This document shows positions 1 through 8,777 of a DNA stretch of 20,551 bases, one piece after another. Numbering within the stretch: position 1 is the stretch's first letter; the number at the start of each line of letters is the position of its first letter. The position numbers and the translations under genes are program-made. This DNA is from an uncultured Acidobacteriota bacterium. Its GTDB lineage: Bacteria; Acidobacteriota; Blastocatellia; Pyrinomonadales; Pyrinomonadaceae. Location of the stretch: assembly GCA_902826505.1 (NCBI GenBank), contig CADEFG010000014.1:1-20551 (forward strand). The letters run 5' to 3'. The notes under the pieces were generated by a model that was not told the DNA's origin, ran no database searches, and worked only from the letters and a program-made list of their open reading frames with translations.

Positions 1-181
1 TACGATTTTTGATGGCGGGCAACGGTTCTTCGGGTTTCCCGACGAAATCGCCCATTACTCCAACCACAAACGGTAGTTCCTTCAATTCAATTGCTCCGCC
101 GACTTCCACATCATAAGTGATCTGGACACGCGGGGGGCGAACACGGTCAATTTTATGTTGTATGCTTTCTTTACTTGCCAT
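1..181 (-). CDS. tssB: TssB (VipA), T6SS contractile sheath small subunit, 5' part only
   Basis: Partial gene; the first 60 codons are visible and the rest lies left of the window. The protein begins MASKESIQHKIDRVRPPRVQ and continues with an ITYDVEVGGAIELKELPFVVGVMGDF stretch, which is the characteristic N-terminus of the TssB/VipA family (the ITYDVE, LPFVVGVMGD and G-K-P-E-E-P-L motifs). TssB pairs with TssC to form the cytoplasmic sheath that contracts around the Hcp tube. The start is well supported: an AGGAGC Shine-Dalgarno sequence lies about 9 bases upstream of the ATG (191-196). It follows tssA by 82 bases on the same strand, so tssC and other core genes are expected next to the left. 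Confidence 0.93.
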   Translation of the reverse strand, partial: MASKESIQHKIDRVRPPRVQITYDVEVGGAIELKELPFVVGVMGDFVGKPEEPLPAIKNR

Positions 182-263
182 TTATTGTTTGCTCCTTTCG
201 TTTTTTTTATTTTGATTTACGGTTAAAATTTTTAGTTCTTAACTATCTTTTGCCTCATTTTAT

Positions 264-1400
264 TTACTCGGATGATTCCGGTAAATTGGTATTAAACCCA
301 AGCGTCTGCCGAATTTGGAAAATAACGGTTTCATCTTTGATAACATCCTGTAGCCAGCTTTCAAGCGGCATATTACCCCATTTCACGGCGCGCTGCACAA
401 GATATGAAATCGGGCTGTGCGGTTCGGTTTTCTGGAAAAATACGGCGATGTCGCCTAATCGCTTTAAGGCATCTTGCCTGTTTTGAATCGCCCCGCTTGC
501 TGTCGCAACTCCCGCGACTCTGATCGTCGTGCCGTCTTCGCCTTCCACCATTTCACCTTCGGCAGCTTCGTCTGCTTCGTCAGGTTCTTCGGCGCGTTTA
601 TCTTCCAGAATTTTTTTGACTTGCGTTTGAACTTCGTCCAAAGATTTTTTCAGATTGTTCAAACCTGGCGCCTGATTGCGGTCGAATTTTTCTTCGATGA
701 CGCGATTGATGTCGTTATACGCAGCCCAGCATTCATCAATCAAAAACATCAATTCTTCGTAAAAAGCTCGCCGCGTTTGGGCAAGCTCCGCCCGCCATTT
801 ATTCGCCGTTACGCGATTTTCTTTTTCGGCTTGCGTCCGCAGCTCATTATATTTTTGCTGGTCGGCAGTGGCGAGTGTTTCGATATTGTCGGGAATATCA
901 AAACGTTTTGAATCTTCCCAATCGACATAACTGTAACCGGCGTAGCCGGTAATTTTGGCTTCCTTCAGGGCGAAAGATGCTTGCAATTCCATCCAGGCGA
1001 TGGCGTTGGCACGACCTTCCATGTCGCCCTCGTCAATTTCGGGATGCAGGGTTTCCCAGAAATTTTCCTGAAAACCCGTCAGCATTTTTAAGCTGTCACG
1101 CAAACCGACAAAGCCGTGTTCTTTGACCAACGCTTCGGAAAGCCACGAGGCGATTTGCAGATCTTTCGTATCTTTTTCGAGCGCGGGAATCGCTAAGGTG
1201 ATGACTTTGCGAAAATCGGCAACCTTCATTTCGGTTTGCCATTCGCCCTGTGGAACGTCTTTATCAGCCCGCCGTGCTTCGGAAATTTCATCGTAAATTC
1301 CCGAATAACGCAGATATTCGCCCGATGGTTTTTCTTCGGAAATTGGCGCAAGTAAAGTTTCAAAATTGATTGCGGATGGTTTTGATTCAATTTCTGCCAT
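264..1400 (-). CDS. tssA: TssA, T6SS assembly/cap protein with ImpA N-terminal domain
   Basis: The 378-residue protein has the ImpA_N signature near the start (P-I-S-E-E-K-P-S-G-E-Y-L-R-Y, then Y-D-E-I-S-E-A-R-R at about residues 36-44) followed by D-W/F-R-K-V-like helices around residues 61-100. The C-terminus (from about residue 315) has a helical region with the motif EPHSPISYLVQRAVKWGNMP, typical of short TssA proteins. Known role of the family: TssA nucleates the baseplate and tube and coordinates sheath extension in the cytoplasm. An acidic low-complexity stretch (E/D/A-rich, about residues 275-295) separates the two parts. The ATG is preceded by AAGGT about 9 bases upstream. It lies 25 bases after the M23-like gene and before tssB, consistent with co-transcription. 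Confidence 0.93.
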   Translation of the reverse strand: MAEIESKPSAINFETLLAPISEEKPSGEYLRYSGIYDEISEARRADKDVPQGEWQTEMKVADFRKVITLAIPALEKDTKDLQIASWLSEALVKEHGFVGLRDSLKMLTGFQENFWETLHPEIDEGDMEGRANAIAWMELQASFALKEAKITGYAGYSYVDWEDSKRFDIPDNIETLATADQQKYNELRTQAEKENRVTANKWRAELAQTRRAFYEELMFLIDECWAAYNDINRVIEEKFDRNQAPGLNNLKKSLDEVQTQVKKILEDKRAEEPDEADEAAEGEMVEGEDGTTIRVAGVATASGAIQNRQDALKRLGDIAVFFQKTEPHSPISYLVQRAVKWGNMPLESWLQDVIKDETVIFQIRQTLGFNTNLPESSE

Positions 1401-1425
1401 TAGAAAATTTACCTTAACTTTAAAA

Positions 1426-1941
1426 TTATTTTACATTCAAACTGTCCAAAAACGATGCCGGATCGCTCGGCGTAAATGCGCGCATATACGGCTTTTTGTC
1501 CGCTTTAAATTTCGATGAAGAAGTTATACCCTGTTCACCTAAATAAAGTTCTAAATGAAGCTGAGTTCCTTCATCCGCCTGTTTGGCGACCGCCGCGATC
1601 TGGTCGCCTTCGCTGACGGTTGCATTGAGCGCAACTTTGACCGTATCAACTTCGCCGTAGCGAACGACAAAGCTTGTGTATTCCGTGTCGCCGATCTTTA
1701 TTGTTACGTCGTGTTTGATTGAAACAACGCCGATATTATACTTTCCTTCTTTGACCAAAAAACCGGTGTTTGTTGCCTCAATAACAGTACCGCCGGCAAT
1801 TGCATAAACCGATGAACCGGCGCCGATGCCCAAATCGCAGCCCGCGTGTTTACGCGTTCCGTCGCTGCGCGGCGCATCGAATTTGCACGGCGCGACCGTT
1901 TTGTAAGAATCAACTTTTTTCGCTAACGGAAAAACCGGCAT
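1426..1941 (-). CDS. Small M23-family (LytM-like) peptidase-type protein in T6SS operon
   Basis: A 171-residue protein with an M23 fold signature: zinc-ligand motif R-K-H-A-G-C-D (H32, D36), the Y-A-I-A-G-G-T-V turn (47-53), V-V-R-Y-G-E-V (92-98) and the last motif G-T-Q-L-H-L-E-L (125-132). The usual H-x-H pair is Q127-L-H129 here: the second His, a zinc ligand, is kept and the first, catalytic in LytM, is Gln. No signal peptide is visible, so export would need the T6SS or another route, or the protein acts inside. I chose the ATG at 1941, 4 bases after the tagJ stop; the frame stays open upstream to 2235 but there it only overlaps tagJ. It is tightly sandwiched between tagJ and tssA. Possible roles are a cell-wall hydrolase for T6SS assembly or an effector; the sequence does not decide. 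Confidence 0.8.
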   Translation of the reverse strand: MPVFPLAKKVDSYKTVAPCKFDAPRSDGTRKHAGCDLGIGAGSSVYAIAGGTVIEATNTGFLVKEGKYNIGVVSIKHDVTIKIGDTEYTSFVVRYGEVDTVKVALNATVSEGDQIAAVAKQADEGTQLHLELYLGEQGITSSSKFKADKKPYMRAFTPSDPASFLDSLNVK

Positions 1942-1945
1942 TTTT

Positions 1946-2740
1946 TTATTCTTTCGTAAACTCAATCGTCTGCAAATCAAACATCGTTTTATGTTCGCCG
2001 CCGACTGCAAAAAGTTTTGTTCCTTCGCCGATATAGATATCTTCACCGAGCTCGCGCCAGTCGGTAACTTTGCCGAGGCGCACCAAATCGTCGCTGCTGC
2101 GCCAAGAATCATTGTAAAGCGCCGGAATAAAAACCTCGCCGTTCGTTCCGTTATCGGTTTCCAGACTGGCTTGCCGCCAAAAATAATCACGTTGCGATTT
2201 CGGTTCAGAAAATGTGATTTTTTCGATTTGCTCAAACGGCACCCAAACGTAAGAATCTTTGATAATTACTTCGAGAATGCCGGAGGTTAAATCGTTGTAA
2301 TCACGAAAATCTTCCGCGTCCGCGCCGTTTACCTGGCAGGCAAATGCCGGACGCTGGGAGTCAACTTGATCCAAAATCTCACGAGCTTCCGTCAGATTTC
2401 CTTCACAGACACGATTGTTTGCCGTCAAAATTCCGTAAACATAATCGGGCGGTGTCGCGAGAAATTCGGGTTTTGTCGCTTTCGAGAAAAAATCGGCGCG
2501 CTTGCCTTCGGCGAGAACGCATTGCTCGAGAATTTTCGAACCGATCATCGCGGTCGTGTCCTGATGCCCGATCACATCGAGCTGACGTTTCGCCCGTTCC
2601 CAATCGCCCGCAAAAATCGAAAGCTCGAAAAGAAAAATCCGCGCGGAAGGATTTGTCGGATTTGATTTTACGAATGCGAGAGCCGCTTCGATGGCTCCGC
2701 TTAAATTGCCCGCTTCAAGTAATGTTTTTGCTTCGTTCAT
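1946..2740 (-). CDS. tagJ: TagJ/ImpE (SciE) family T6SS accessory protein
   Basis: A 264-residue protein. The N-terminal half is TPR-like (residues 1-65, with AKTLLEAGNLSGAIEAALAF and repeated A-x-x-F/L helices). The C-terminal half carries the ImpE motif: W-V-P-F-E-Q-I-E-K-I-T-F (about 167-178), R-D-Y-F-W-R-Q-A (184-191), then G-E-V-F-I-P-A-L-Y-N-D-S-W (201-213). In the family, TagJ is a cytoplasmic accessory factor reported to bind the N-terminus of the sheath protein TssB and help ClpV-driven disassembly. The ATG has an AGGA ribosome-binding site about 6 bases upstream. It lies 19 bases downstream of tssM, and its stop is 4 bases before the M23-like start, so translational coupling is likely. 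Confidence 0.88.
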   Translation of the reverse strand: MNEAKTLLEAGNLSGAIEAALAFVKSNPTNPSARIFLFELSIFAGDWERAKRQLDVIGHQDTTAMIGSKILEQCVLAEGKRADFFSKATKPEFLATPPDYVYGILTANNRVCEGNLTEAREILDQVDSQRPAFACQVNGADAEDFRDYNDLTSGILEVIIKDSYVWVPFEQIEKITFSEPKSQRDYFWRQASLETDNGTNGEVFIPALYNDSWRSSDDLVRLGKVTDWRELGEDIYIGEGTKLFAVGGEHKTMFDLQTIEFTKE

Positions 2741-2759
2741 TAATTTTCCTATTGCCGGT

Positions 2760-5700
2760 TTATTTCAAAATAGTTTTCGGCGCACGCAACTTATAAATCT
2801 CTTTGTTGAACGGATCAACGCCCGAAGGTGTAATTTTCGCCGTTAAAGTCTTGCCGCTTGTCAGTTTATAAGACAGCAAATATGAATTGTCCGATTGTTT
2901 CTGCGCATTGCTGGCGTCGAAAAACTTGAACAATCCCCAAGGTCCCAAAAATGATTTTTCGTCCGGCGAACTGTTGTTATTGCTGTTCTGCACGAACTTG
3001 CTCGTTGGCGTTGTCGAATTTGTTGAACCAGAAGTATTGACGGGTGGCGACGAAGAATTTGCCGAAGTCGGCGTTCCCGAGGTCGAAATTGTTCCGGTTG
3101 TCGAAGCAAGTTTAATAATTACACCGTTGCCGCCGCCGGTTGCCGCCGGAAAACTGATCGGTGATGATGGTTTGTCGACCGAAGAAATCGGAACTCCGTC
3201 AATCGTCATTTCAACCAATGCATCTTTCGGATTGGTCAACTCAAAATTATAGTCAAATTTTAGATCATCGCCTTTTCCGAAAAGCGACTGCCGCAGCGTA
3301 AAAGCTTTGTTCAGATAATCAACAAATTCTTGCGTAAACGGCGCGTTCGCCGGGTCTTTGAGTTTTAATTGTCCCGGATTACCTTCAAAATATTTTTTTA
3401 GATTACCGTCATAAAACTGCGACAATTTTCCGCTTGACGGTGCCAGATAATCTTTCAGTTTGGCAAAATCGGCATTGTTTTCGCTTGTATCGAACGGGTA
3501 ACCCTGTTCGGCATTTTGCGCAACCGTTAAAATCTCGTTCGACCATTTTTCGGCGAGTTGTTTGATCGTGTCGGCACCGAGCAATGCCTTGAGATTTCCG
3601 ATCGGTTGTTTCAAAAGATCGGCAAAAAATGGTCCGACTGCTGAATCTTTGGTATCTTTAAAGGGTTTTGATAAACCGTCAATCGCACCGCTTGCTCCAT
3701 TGAGCTGCGGAAATTTTTTATTTCTTTCGTCGTCCTGCAGCGTTGCCAAATCATTTACGTCATTATCCGAAAAACCGTTAAATTTGAGCGAAACGCCACT
3801 GATCGCCGTTTGATATTCGTCAACCGGAATTTTGGCATTTTTATCTGCCTTTTCTTCGACAAAACTGAAAAGTGGACGAAATTCCTTTTCGACCGGCGAA
3901 CCTCCGCCGGTATCGGGCAGCAATTCTGTTTTAAACCAGCCTTTAATCGTATCCCACCAGTTTTTGGGCTTTGCTTTCGACGAAAGATTTGTGTTCTTTT
4001 CGATTTCTTTGAGCAAGACCTTCATCGGCGAATTCGCCGATGAAAACGACGCGAGGGCGTCTTTTGCCGAAACTTTGGTTGGATCTTTGTCCGAATCTTT
4101 TTTATACGGCTTGACCCGCACTTTTTTCACAAATTCGCGCCAACGATCTGCATAATCACGATAATATCTGTCGCGGATTTTGTTTGCGTCGGGCGATTCG
4201 ATGAGCGTGGTAATCTCTTGTTTGACGGATTTGTCATCGCTCATGACCCAATCGGTTTCGCTTAATTCCTGGGCAGAAAGCAAGATGGCTTTGTTCATCA
4301 GCTTAAAGCCTTCGAGCGTGTAAGCACCCGGAACAGCGTCGCCGCCTTCCAGAAATCCGGCATCACCGCTATTTCGCTGGAGAATCGCGTCAACCGTCAT
4401 GACTCCGTATTTGGTTTCTATTTCCTTTGAAATTTCGGTGACTTTCCGTTTGTAATAGCGTTGAAACGGCGGAAATGCCTGTAGTTTTTTGCGAACTTCC
4501 GTCACCAGATTGCCATCTAGTTGAATTCGCGGAAATTTGTCCGGACCTTCGTAACGGTCAGATTGTTTGGCAAAAAATTTGAGCTGATTCTCCGCGTCAT
4601 CCTTTAAATTGGCAGGCAGTTTTGACTCGGCAACCCAAAAATCTTTTAAGGTATTGACGATATCCGTGTCGTTCGATTTATCTTGATATTTGTCCGAGAG
4701 CATCAGATAAACTTTGAGTAAATCATAGTTTTTGCTCAAAACATCCTCTTCCGTCTGGCTAAGCGCATTCGGATTGGCAATCGACGCCCCGGAAACGAAT
4801 TTTTTCAACTCGTCTTCCAAACGCTTGCGGGTTGGCTCATAAAAACGCCGTTCAATGGCATTATAATAAATATTCAGTAAACCTTTTGATTTATCATCGC
4901 CCTTGTAGATGGCGCTTCCCGAATATAAACCCATGCCCAGATATATCGGCGCACTCGTGCGGTCGTAATTATCGAGTTCGACCATCAAAACGCGCAAATC
5001 TTCGATTGCCTCGATTTCTCTGGTCGCCGCATCCGCCGTTTTGTTGAGCGGATTGATGTTGGCGTCGGATTTTACATTATTCAAAACGGCGCTGCCTTTT
5101 TCTTCGGCGGCTTTGAGCAATTTTCGGTTATTGACCAGCGAAACACTTGCCAAGATCAAAAGGACAAGCACCACAGAGGCGCCTAAAAGAGTCAGCAGCC
5201 AACCCAGAATCGGCGGTTTCTGACGCTGTTCCTGAAAGGTTCTGACCAAATCCTTGTCGCGCAAAACAACATCGCGGAAAAGTTTTTCGGTAAAATACGT
5301 CAGCCCGACGGTTTGCGGAGTCGCCGCGCCCATCGTTTTATCTCCCTGTACAGCCTGCCGGTTTGCCGGCACGGCGGTGAAATAAAAACCGCGCAAAAAC
5401 GGATTTTCGCTGAAGGGATTCGGACGAAACAAGGCGGAAACAAACGATCCGATCTTCCGCGGCGCCGAACCGAAAAGAAGCGGAAAATTAAAAATCCTGA
5501 GCTGACGAACGGGCGGAAACGGTGCGCTCAGACGCATCAGGCGGCGCTTCATCACCGAATTATGCAAAAGACCGTATTCTTCGTCGAAAAGCGAATGCGC
5601 GTTTTCGCGTTTTTCGATCGGAATGGTCGCGCCCCAAACAAGCGTTTCGCCTTCTTTTTTCGAAGTCGAAAACGAATCGCGAAAACCTTCGATCGCGTCC

Positions 5701-6530
5701 GCGTGGGTGAAAATCAGATAGACCGGAAAAGGAACTTTCAGCCTTTGCATTGCCGCGTCGAGCCGCGCGCGCATCACCTTGGCGAGCTCTTCGATCTGGC
5801 GTTCGTCGGAATTTAAGATCTTTTCGGTGTCGGCAATCAGCAACATTCCGTCAACCGGACGATTTGAGCGATATTTTTTGATGGTTTCGAGAAGCGAATT
5901 CCATTCGTCTTCGTCAACGCCTTCGGTTTGATAACGTCCTGCCGTGTCAACAAAAACCGCATCGCTCGTTACGCGCCAGTCAATATTGCGCGTCGGGCGA
6001 ATCATTTTTTGCTCGGATTGGCGCTGACTCGGGAGAGTTTGAAAGTTGAGATTTGAACCGAGAACAAGTGAACTTTTACCGGATTTCGGCGTTCCCGCGA
6101 CAATATACCAGGGAAGCGAATAAATCGCGTCTTTCCCGTTGTTGCCGCCCAGGTTCGAGGTTTGCAGAAATTTGACGACCTCTTCGGCACCGCCCGGCAA
6201 ATCCTTGTAATCTCCGGTCGGCGCCGCCAGTTTTGGCGGGGTTTCGCCGCCCTCGGCAACCTTTACGCCAGCTTTTTCTTCGGCTTTCGCTTCGGCTTCT
6301 TTTTTCGCGTCTTCCTCTTTTTGACGCGAACGGCGCGTGGCAACGTAGCCGATTATCAAAGCAACGGGTAAAGTCAGCAGAAGCACGACAATTACCATTA
6401 TTCGGGAATTGACCGGCAACCCCAGTTTTGCGCCACCGAACCAGGTTAGCAACCCAACGACGCCGTAAAACGACATAAAACCGCCGATCCCGAATGCAAA
6501 TTTAAGTTGTTGAGCGTGCCACGAATTCAT
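2760..6530 (-). CDS. tssM: TssM (IcmF), T6SS inner-membrane ATP/GTPase-like core protein
   Basis: At 1256 residues this is full length for TssM. Two transmembrane helices lie near the N-terminus (about 11-33 and 43-65), followed by a charged E/K/A-rich segment (70-95) and the cytoplasmic nucleotide-binding domain: Walker A GTPKSGKSS (146-154), Walker B-like F-V-D-T-A-G (193-198), L-I-A-D (231-234) and F-T-H-A-D (274-278). A third helix at about 441-465 leads to the large periplasmic region. The C-terminal domain has the family's G-P-W-G-L-F-K-F-F-D motif (from about 1196). TssM spans the inner membrane and, with TssL and usually TssJ, forms the trans-envelope channel. A Ser/Thr/Asn-rich linker (about 1143-1190) before the last domain is unusual. 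It starts 19 bases after tssL; no clear ribosome-binding site is seen. Confidence 0.96.
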   Translation of the reverse strand: MNSWHAQQLKFAFGIGGFMSFYGVVGLLTWFGGAKLGLPVNSRIMVIVVLLLTLPVALIIGYVATRRSRQKEEDAKKEAEAKAEEKAGVKVAEGGETPPKLAAPTGDYKDLPGGAEEVVKFLQTSNLGGNNGKDAIYSLPWYIVAGTPKSGKSSLVLGSNLNFQTLPSQRQSEQKMIRPTRNIDWRVTSDAVFVDTAGRYQTEGVDEDEWNSLLETIKKYRSNRPVDGMLLIADTEKILNSDERQIEELAKVMRARLDAAMQRLKVPFPVYLIFTHADAIEGFRDSFSTSKKEGETLVWGATIPIEKRENAHSLFDEEYGLLHNSVMKRRLMRLSAPFPPVRQLRIFNFPLLFGSAPRKIGSFVSALFRPNPFSENPFLRGFYFTAVPANRQAVQGDKTMGAATPQTVGLTYFTEKLFRDVVLRDKDLVRTFQEQRQKPPILGWLLTLLGASVVLVLLILASVSLVNNRKLLKAAEEKGSAVLNNVKSDANINPLNKTADAATREIEAIEDLRVLMVELDNYDRTSAPIYLGMGLYSGSAIYKGDDKSKGLLNIYYNAIERRFYEPTRKRLEDELKKFVSGASIANPNALSQTEEDVLSKNYDLLKVYLMLSDKYQDKSNDTDIVNTLKDFWVAESKLPANLKDDAENQLKFFAKQSDRYEGPDKFPRIQLDGNLVTEVRKKLQAFPPFQRYYKRKVTEISKEIETKYGVMTVDAILQRNSGDAGFLEGGDAVPGAYTLEGFKLMNKAILLSAQELSETDWVMSDDKSVKQEITTLIESPDANKIRDRYYRDYADRWREFVKKVRVKPYKKDSDKDPTKVSAKDALASFSSANSPMKVLLKEIEKNTNLSSKAKPKNWWDTIKGWFKTELLPDTGGGSPVEKEFRPLFSFVEEKADKNAKIPVDEYQTAISGVSLKFNGFSDNDVNDLATLQDDERNKKFPQLNGASGAIDGLSKPFKDTKDSAVGPFFADLLKQPIGNLKALLGADTIKQLAEKWSNEILTVAQNAEQGYPFDTSENNADFAKLKDYLAPSSGKLSQFYDGNLKKYFEGNPGQLKLKDPANAPFTQEFVDYLNKAFTLRQSLFGKGDDLKFDYNFELTNPKDALVEMTIDGVPISSVDKPSSPISFPAATGGGNGVIIKLASTTGTISTSGTPTSANSSSPPVNTSGSTNSTTPTSKFVQNSNNNSSPDEKSFLGPWGLFKFFDASNAQKQSDNSYLLSYKLTSGKTLTAKITPSGVDPFNKEIYKLRAPKTILK

Positions 6531-6549
6531 AGTCTAATAAATCAAATCT

Positions 6550-7227
6550 TTAAAGTTGCAGTTTGCTTATCGCGTCTCGAAAAAATGTTGAAACCGCCAG
6601 AAACATCACCAGATAAATTATGAACGCAAAGCCAAGTCCGCCAAGTGCCGAAATTTTTGCCCAGGTCGGCATCCCGCGTTTTTCGGGCGGCGTCGGTTGG
6701 TCATTGGCAAGCCAGTGCGGCGAAAGTTCGACTGGTCTGATTTTGCCTGCTTTGACCAATGCATTTGCCGTCTGCTGCATGATCGCGAGCAGCTTTTCCT
6801 TTTCGTAAACGCCGTATCTGCCCTTGAAACCGAGCAGCATACAAACGTAATAAATCTCGACCGCGTCAGCCGTGACGTCAATTTGCTTGATCATTGCCAG
6901 CAGCTTTTCAAAGAATTTGTCGCCGGCGAGCTGTTCGCCGAAATATTCGAGTTGTAAAGGGTTTTTTTCCCACTCGTCCTTGAGATTGAAATTACTGCTG
7001 AGAACCGTTTCGTCGACAAATGCGGCGAGCGCGAATTTTGAAACCTGCGTGATTTTACTGCTGAAACGATAACGTTCGGCGCGTTTTTCAAAATCTGTGA
7101 GCATCGCCGCAATTTTCGGGCGCAAATCGTTGGAAGGTGTGACAATTCCGGCTTTTAAGCGCAGAATTAAATCAAAAACCGGTCCGGCAAAGGCGATTAA
7201 ATCATTTGGATTTGCTCTTTCACTCAT
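6550..7227 (-). CDS. tssL: TssL (DotU), T6SS inner-membrane protein
   Basis: The 225-residue protein has the DotU domain: a helical cytoplasmic part with A-A-F-V-D-E-T-V-L (about 68-76), L-Q-L-E-Y-F-G-E (91-98) and Y-Y-V-C-M-L-L-G-F-K-G-R-Y (126-138), then one C-terminal transmembrane helix (about 193-214). TssL partners with TssM and contacts TssK at the baseplate. It ends soon after the helix and has no OmpA-type peptidoglycan-binding extension, so any wall anchoring of this system must come from another protein. It sits between tssK and tssM on the same strand. Confidence 0.94.
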   Translation of the reverse strand: MSERANPNDLIAFAGPVFDLILRLKAGIVTPSNDLRPKIAAMLTDFEKRAERYRFSSKITQVSKFALAAFVDETVLSSNFNLKDEWEKNPLQLEYFGEQLAGDKFFEKLLAMIKQIDVTADAVEIYYVCMLLGFKGRYGVYEKEKLLAIMQQTANALVKAGKIRPVELSPHWLANDQPTPPEKRGMPTWAKISALGGLGFAFIIYLVMFLAVSTFFRDAISKLQL

Positions 7228-7303
7228 AAAATTAAAATCATTTCAGTTAATAATGCGTTTTTTCTGCCGAGTTTGTCTCAAATTTTTTACGATTTTGCAC
7301 TCT

Positions 7304-8656
7304 TTACGGTTTCACGGCATACATTTCCAATTTTTCGTCGGGAATATCATCCGGGACATATACGGCGATGACCTTCGAGCCTTTGATGCCTTCCCAATAC
7401 GGACCGATCGTGTCGAGCATAAAATAACGAAAACCGACACGCGTCGGGATCGGCGCGGGCGGCGGAGAAGCGTGCGTCAACACAACGCCCGGCAGTGCCG
7501 AATTGATAATCGTGTCAATAACATCACGCGAACCGATTTTGATAACGCGCGGAACCCCTTCGATCAGTTTCGATTCGGGCATCTGCGCACGAACCGCCAG
7601 ATAAAATCCGGCTTCCTTCAAAAGCCGTTCGTCCTCGACGCGACCGACATAAAGTGTGTCGCGTGTTTTTTCGAGCGGAATCGGAACACAACGGCTCGGA
7701 ATCACGGTTTCGAGCAGTTCTTTTAACTGCGTCGAAAGATTGTAAAACGTAAAATACAAATCGTCGTGGTCATATTTTACAATATCTCGCGGATAAAGTT
7801 CAGTCGAAAATGTCATCAATTTTCCGACCAGTTCCGCCATTTCAAGATAAACTTTTTCAGGATGAAGAAGTGGCGAGCGGAAAAAATGCGCCATCGTCGG
7901 AATTGCCGAATTGATCGTGTGCAAAAGCCAGAAAACCGCGACTTCCGAGGTCGTGAAGTCCGCGAGCGAAGCATTTCTTTGCCGTCGCTGTTCGCCGAGA
8001 CTGCCGCTTTTCGTGTTCAAAATTTCAACCAATTGCCGGAGCATACTGACGAGCCATTCGGACGCCGAAGATTTCAAAGTCGGTGGAATATAATCTTCAT
8101 TGATCTTCAGTTGTCCGGTTGGCGTGCGCATCAATTCAGCGATTTTCATTGAAGTAAAGCCGTCGCGCACCTCGTCGTCGAAGATTATCCGCAAATTGCT
8201 TTTGGCGTAGGCAAGCGGCTGTTCGTTCGTGCCGCTGGTTTCGTCCTTGACGAGCGCGCCTTCTTGCAAAAACCTTAAATTGGCGTTGGATTTCATGCCA
8301 TTGCCCTGAAAATTCGCCTCACCCATTTTTTTTGCGGGAATTGCCAGATGAACACCGAGTTTTTCGGCTTCGGGATGAAAATGATTGCCGACCGGGCGCA
8401 GATCGGGAACGGCTTCGGCATCCGGCACGTTGATCACCAAACCATCGGGCAGCGCCGCATGGCAATTGATGATCTGAAAATTGCCGTTGGCAATCGCTTC
8501 ACGGTTGATTTGCAAGTCCAAAATACCGTATTCAAACGGCATCATCGAGCGCACCCGCGAATTTAGAAACTCTTCGTGATAGTTGTCCCATTGCTGGAAA
8601 TGATGCGGAGTCAGCAACATCCCCTCATTCCAGACAATTTTGCGATACTTGCTCAT
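7304..8656 (-). CDS. tssK: TssK, T6SS baseplate-membrane connector
   Basis: The 450-residue protein is the usual TssK length and opens with the family hallmark W-N-E-G-M-L-L-T-P-H-H-F-Q-Q-W (residues 9-23). In the family, an N-terminal shoulder domain, a middle helical domain that trimerises, and a C-terminal head link the baseplate (TssFG) to the cytoplasmic domains of TssL and TssM. The C-terminal region has the typical P-x-R-V-G-F-R-Y-F-M-L stretch. It is followed by tssL after 76 bases. The 121 bases upstream (8657-8777) are A/T-rich, with a short hairpin of CGAAAA/TTTTCG arms near 8739-8754, and may hold an internal promoter, but I could not identify one with confidence. Confidence 0.95.
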   Translation of the reverse strand: MSKYRKIVWNEGMLLTPHHFQQWDNYHEEFLNSRVRSMMPFEYGILDLQINREAIANGNFQIINCHAALPDGLVINVPDAEAVPDLRPVGNHFHPEAEKLGVHLAIPAKKMGEANFQGNGMKSNANLRFLQEGALVKDETSGTNEQPLAYAKSNLRIIFDDEVRDGFTSMKIAELMRTPTGQLKINEDYIPPTLKSSASEWLVSMLRQLVEILNTKSGSLGEQRRQRNASLADFTTSEVAVFWLLHTINSAIPTMAHFFRSPLLHPEKVYLEMAELVGKLMTFSTELYPRDIVKYDHDDLYFTFYNLSTQLKELLETVIPSRCVPIPLEKTRDTLYVGRVEDERLLKEAGFYLAVRAQMPESKLIEGVPRVIKIGSRDVIDTIINSALPGVVLTHASPPPAPIPTRVGFRYFMLDTIGPYWEGIKGSKVIAVYVPDDIPDEKLEMYAVKP

Positions 8657-8777
8657 AATTGGTAGAAGTTTATAGTAAATCGTTAATTCAAAATAGTAAA
8701 CAGCAAACTTTCTAATAACTTATGAAAAAGTTTAATAGTCGAAAAATCTTTTTCGGGATTCTATTCCAAATCACATT

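Noticed and set aside
1942..2235. N-terminal extension of the M23-like protein to position 2235
   Set aside because: The extra 98 codons overlap tagJ in another frame and read as unstructured basic sequence. The ATG at 1941, 4 bases after the tagJ stop, gives the natural protein start.
5313..5816. A 167-codon plus-strand open frame opposite tssM
   Set aside because: It lies wholly inside the well-supported tssM coding region, with Arg/Lys-rich low-quality composition. The same applies to open frames at 474-911, 2344-2796 and 7097-7726.
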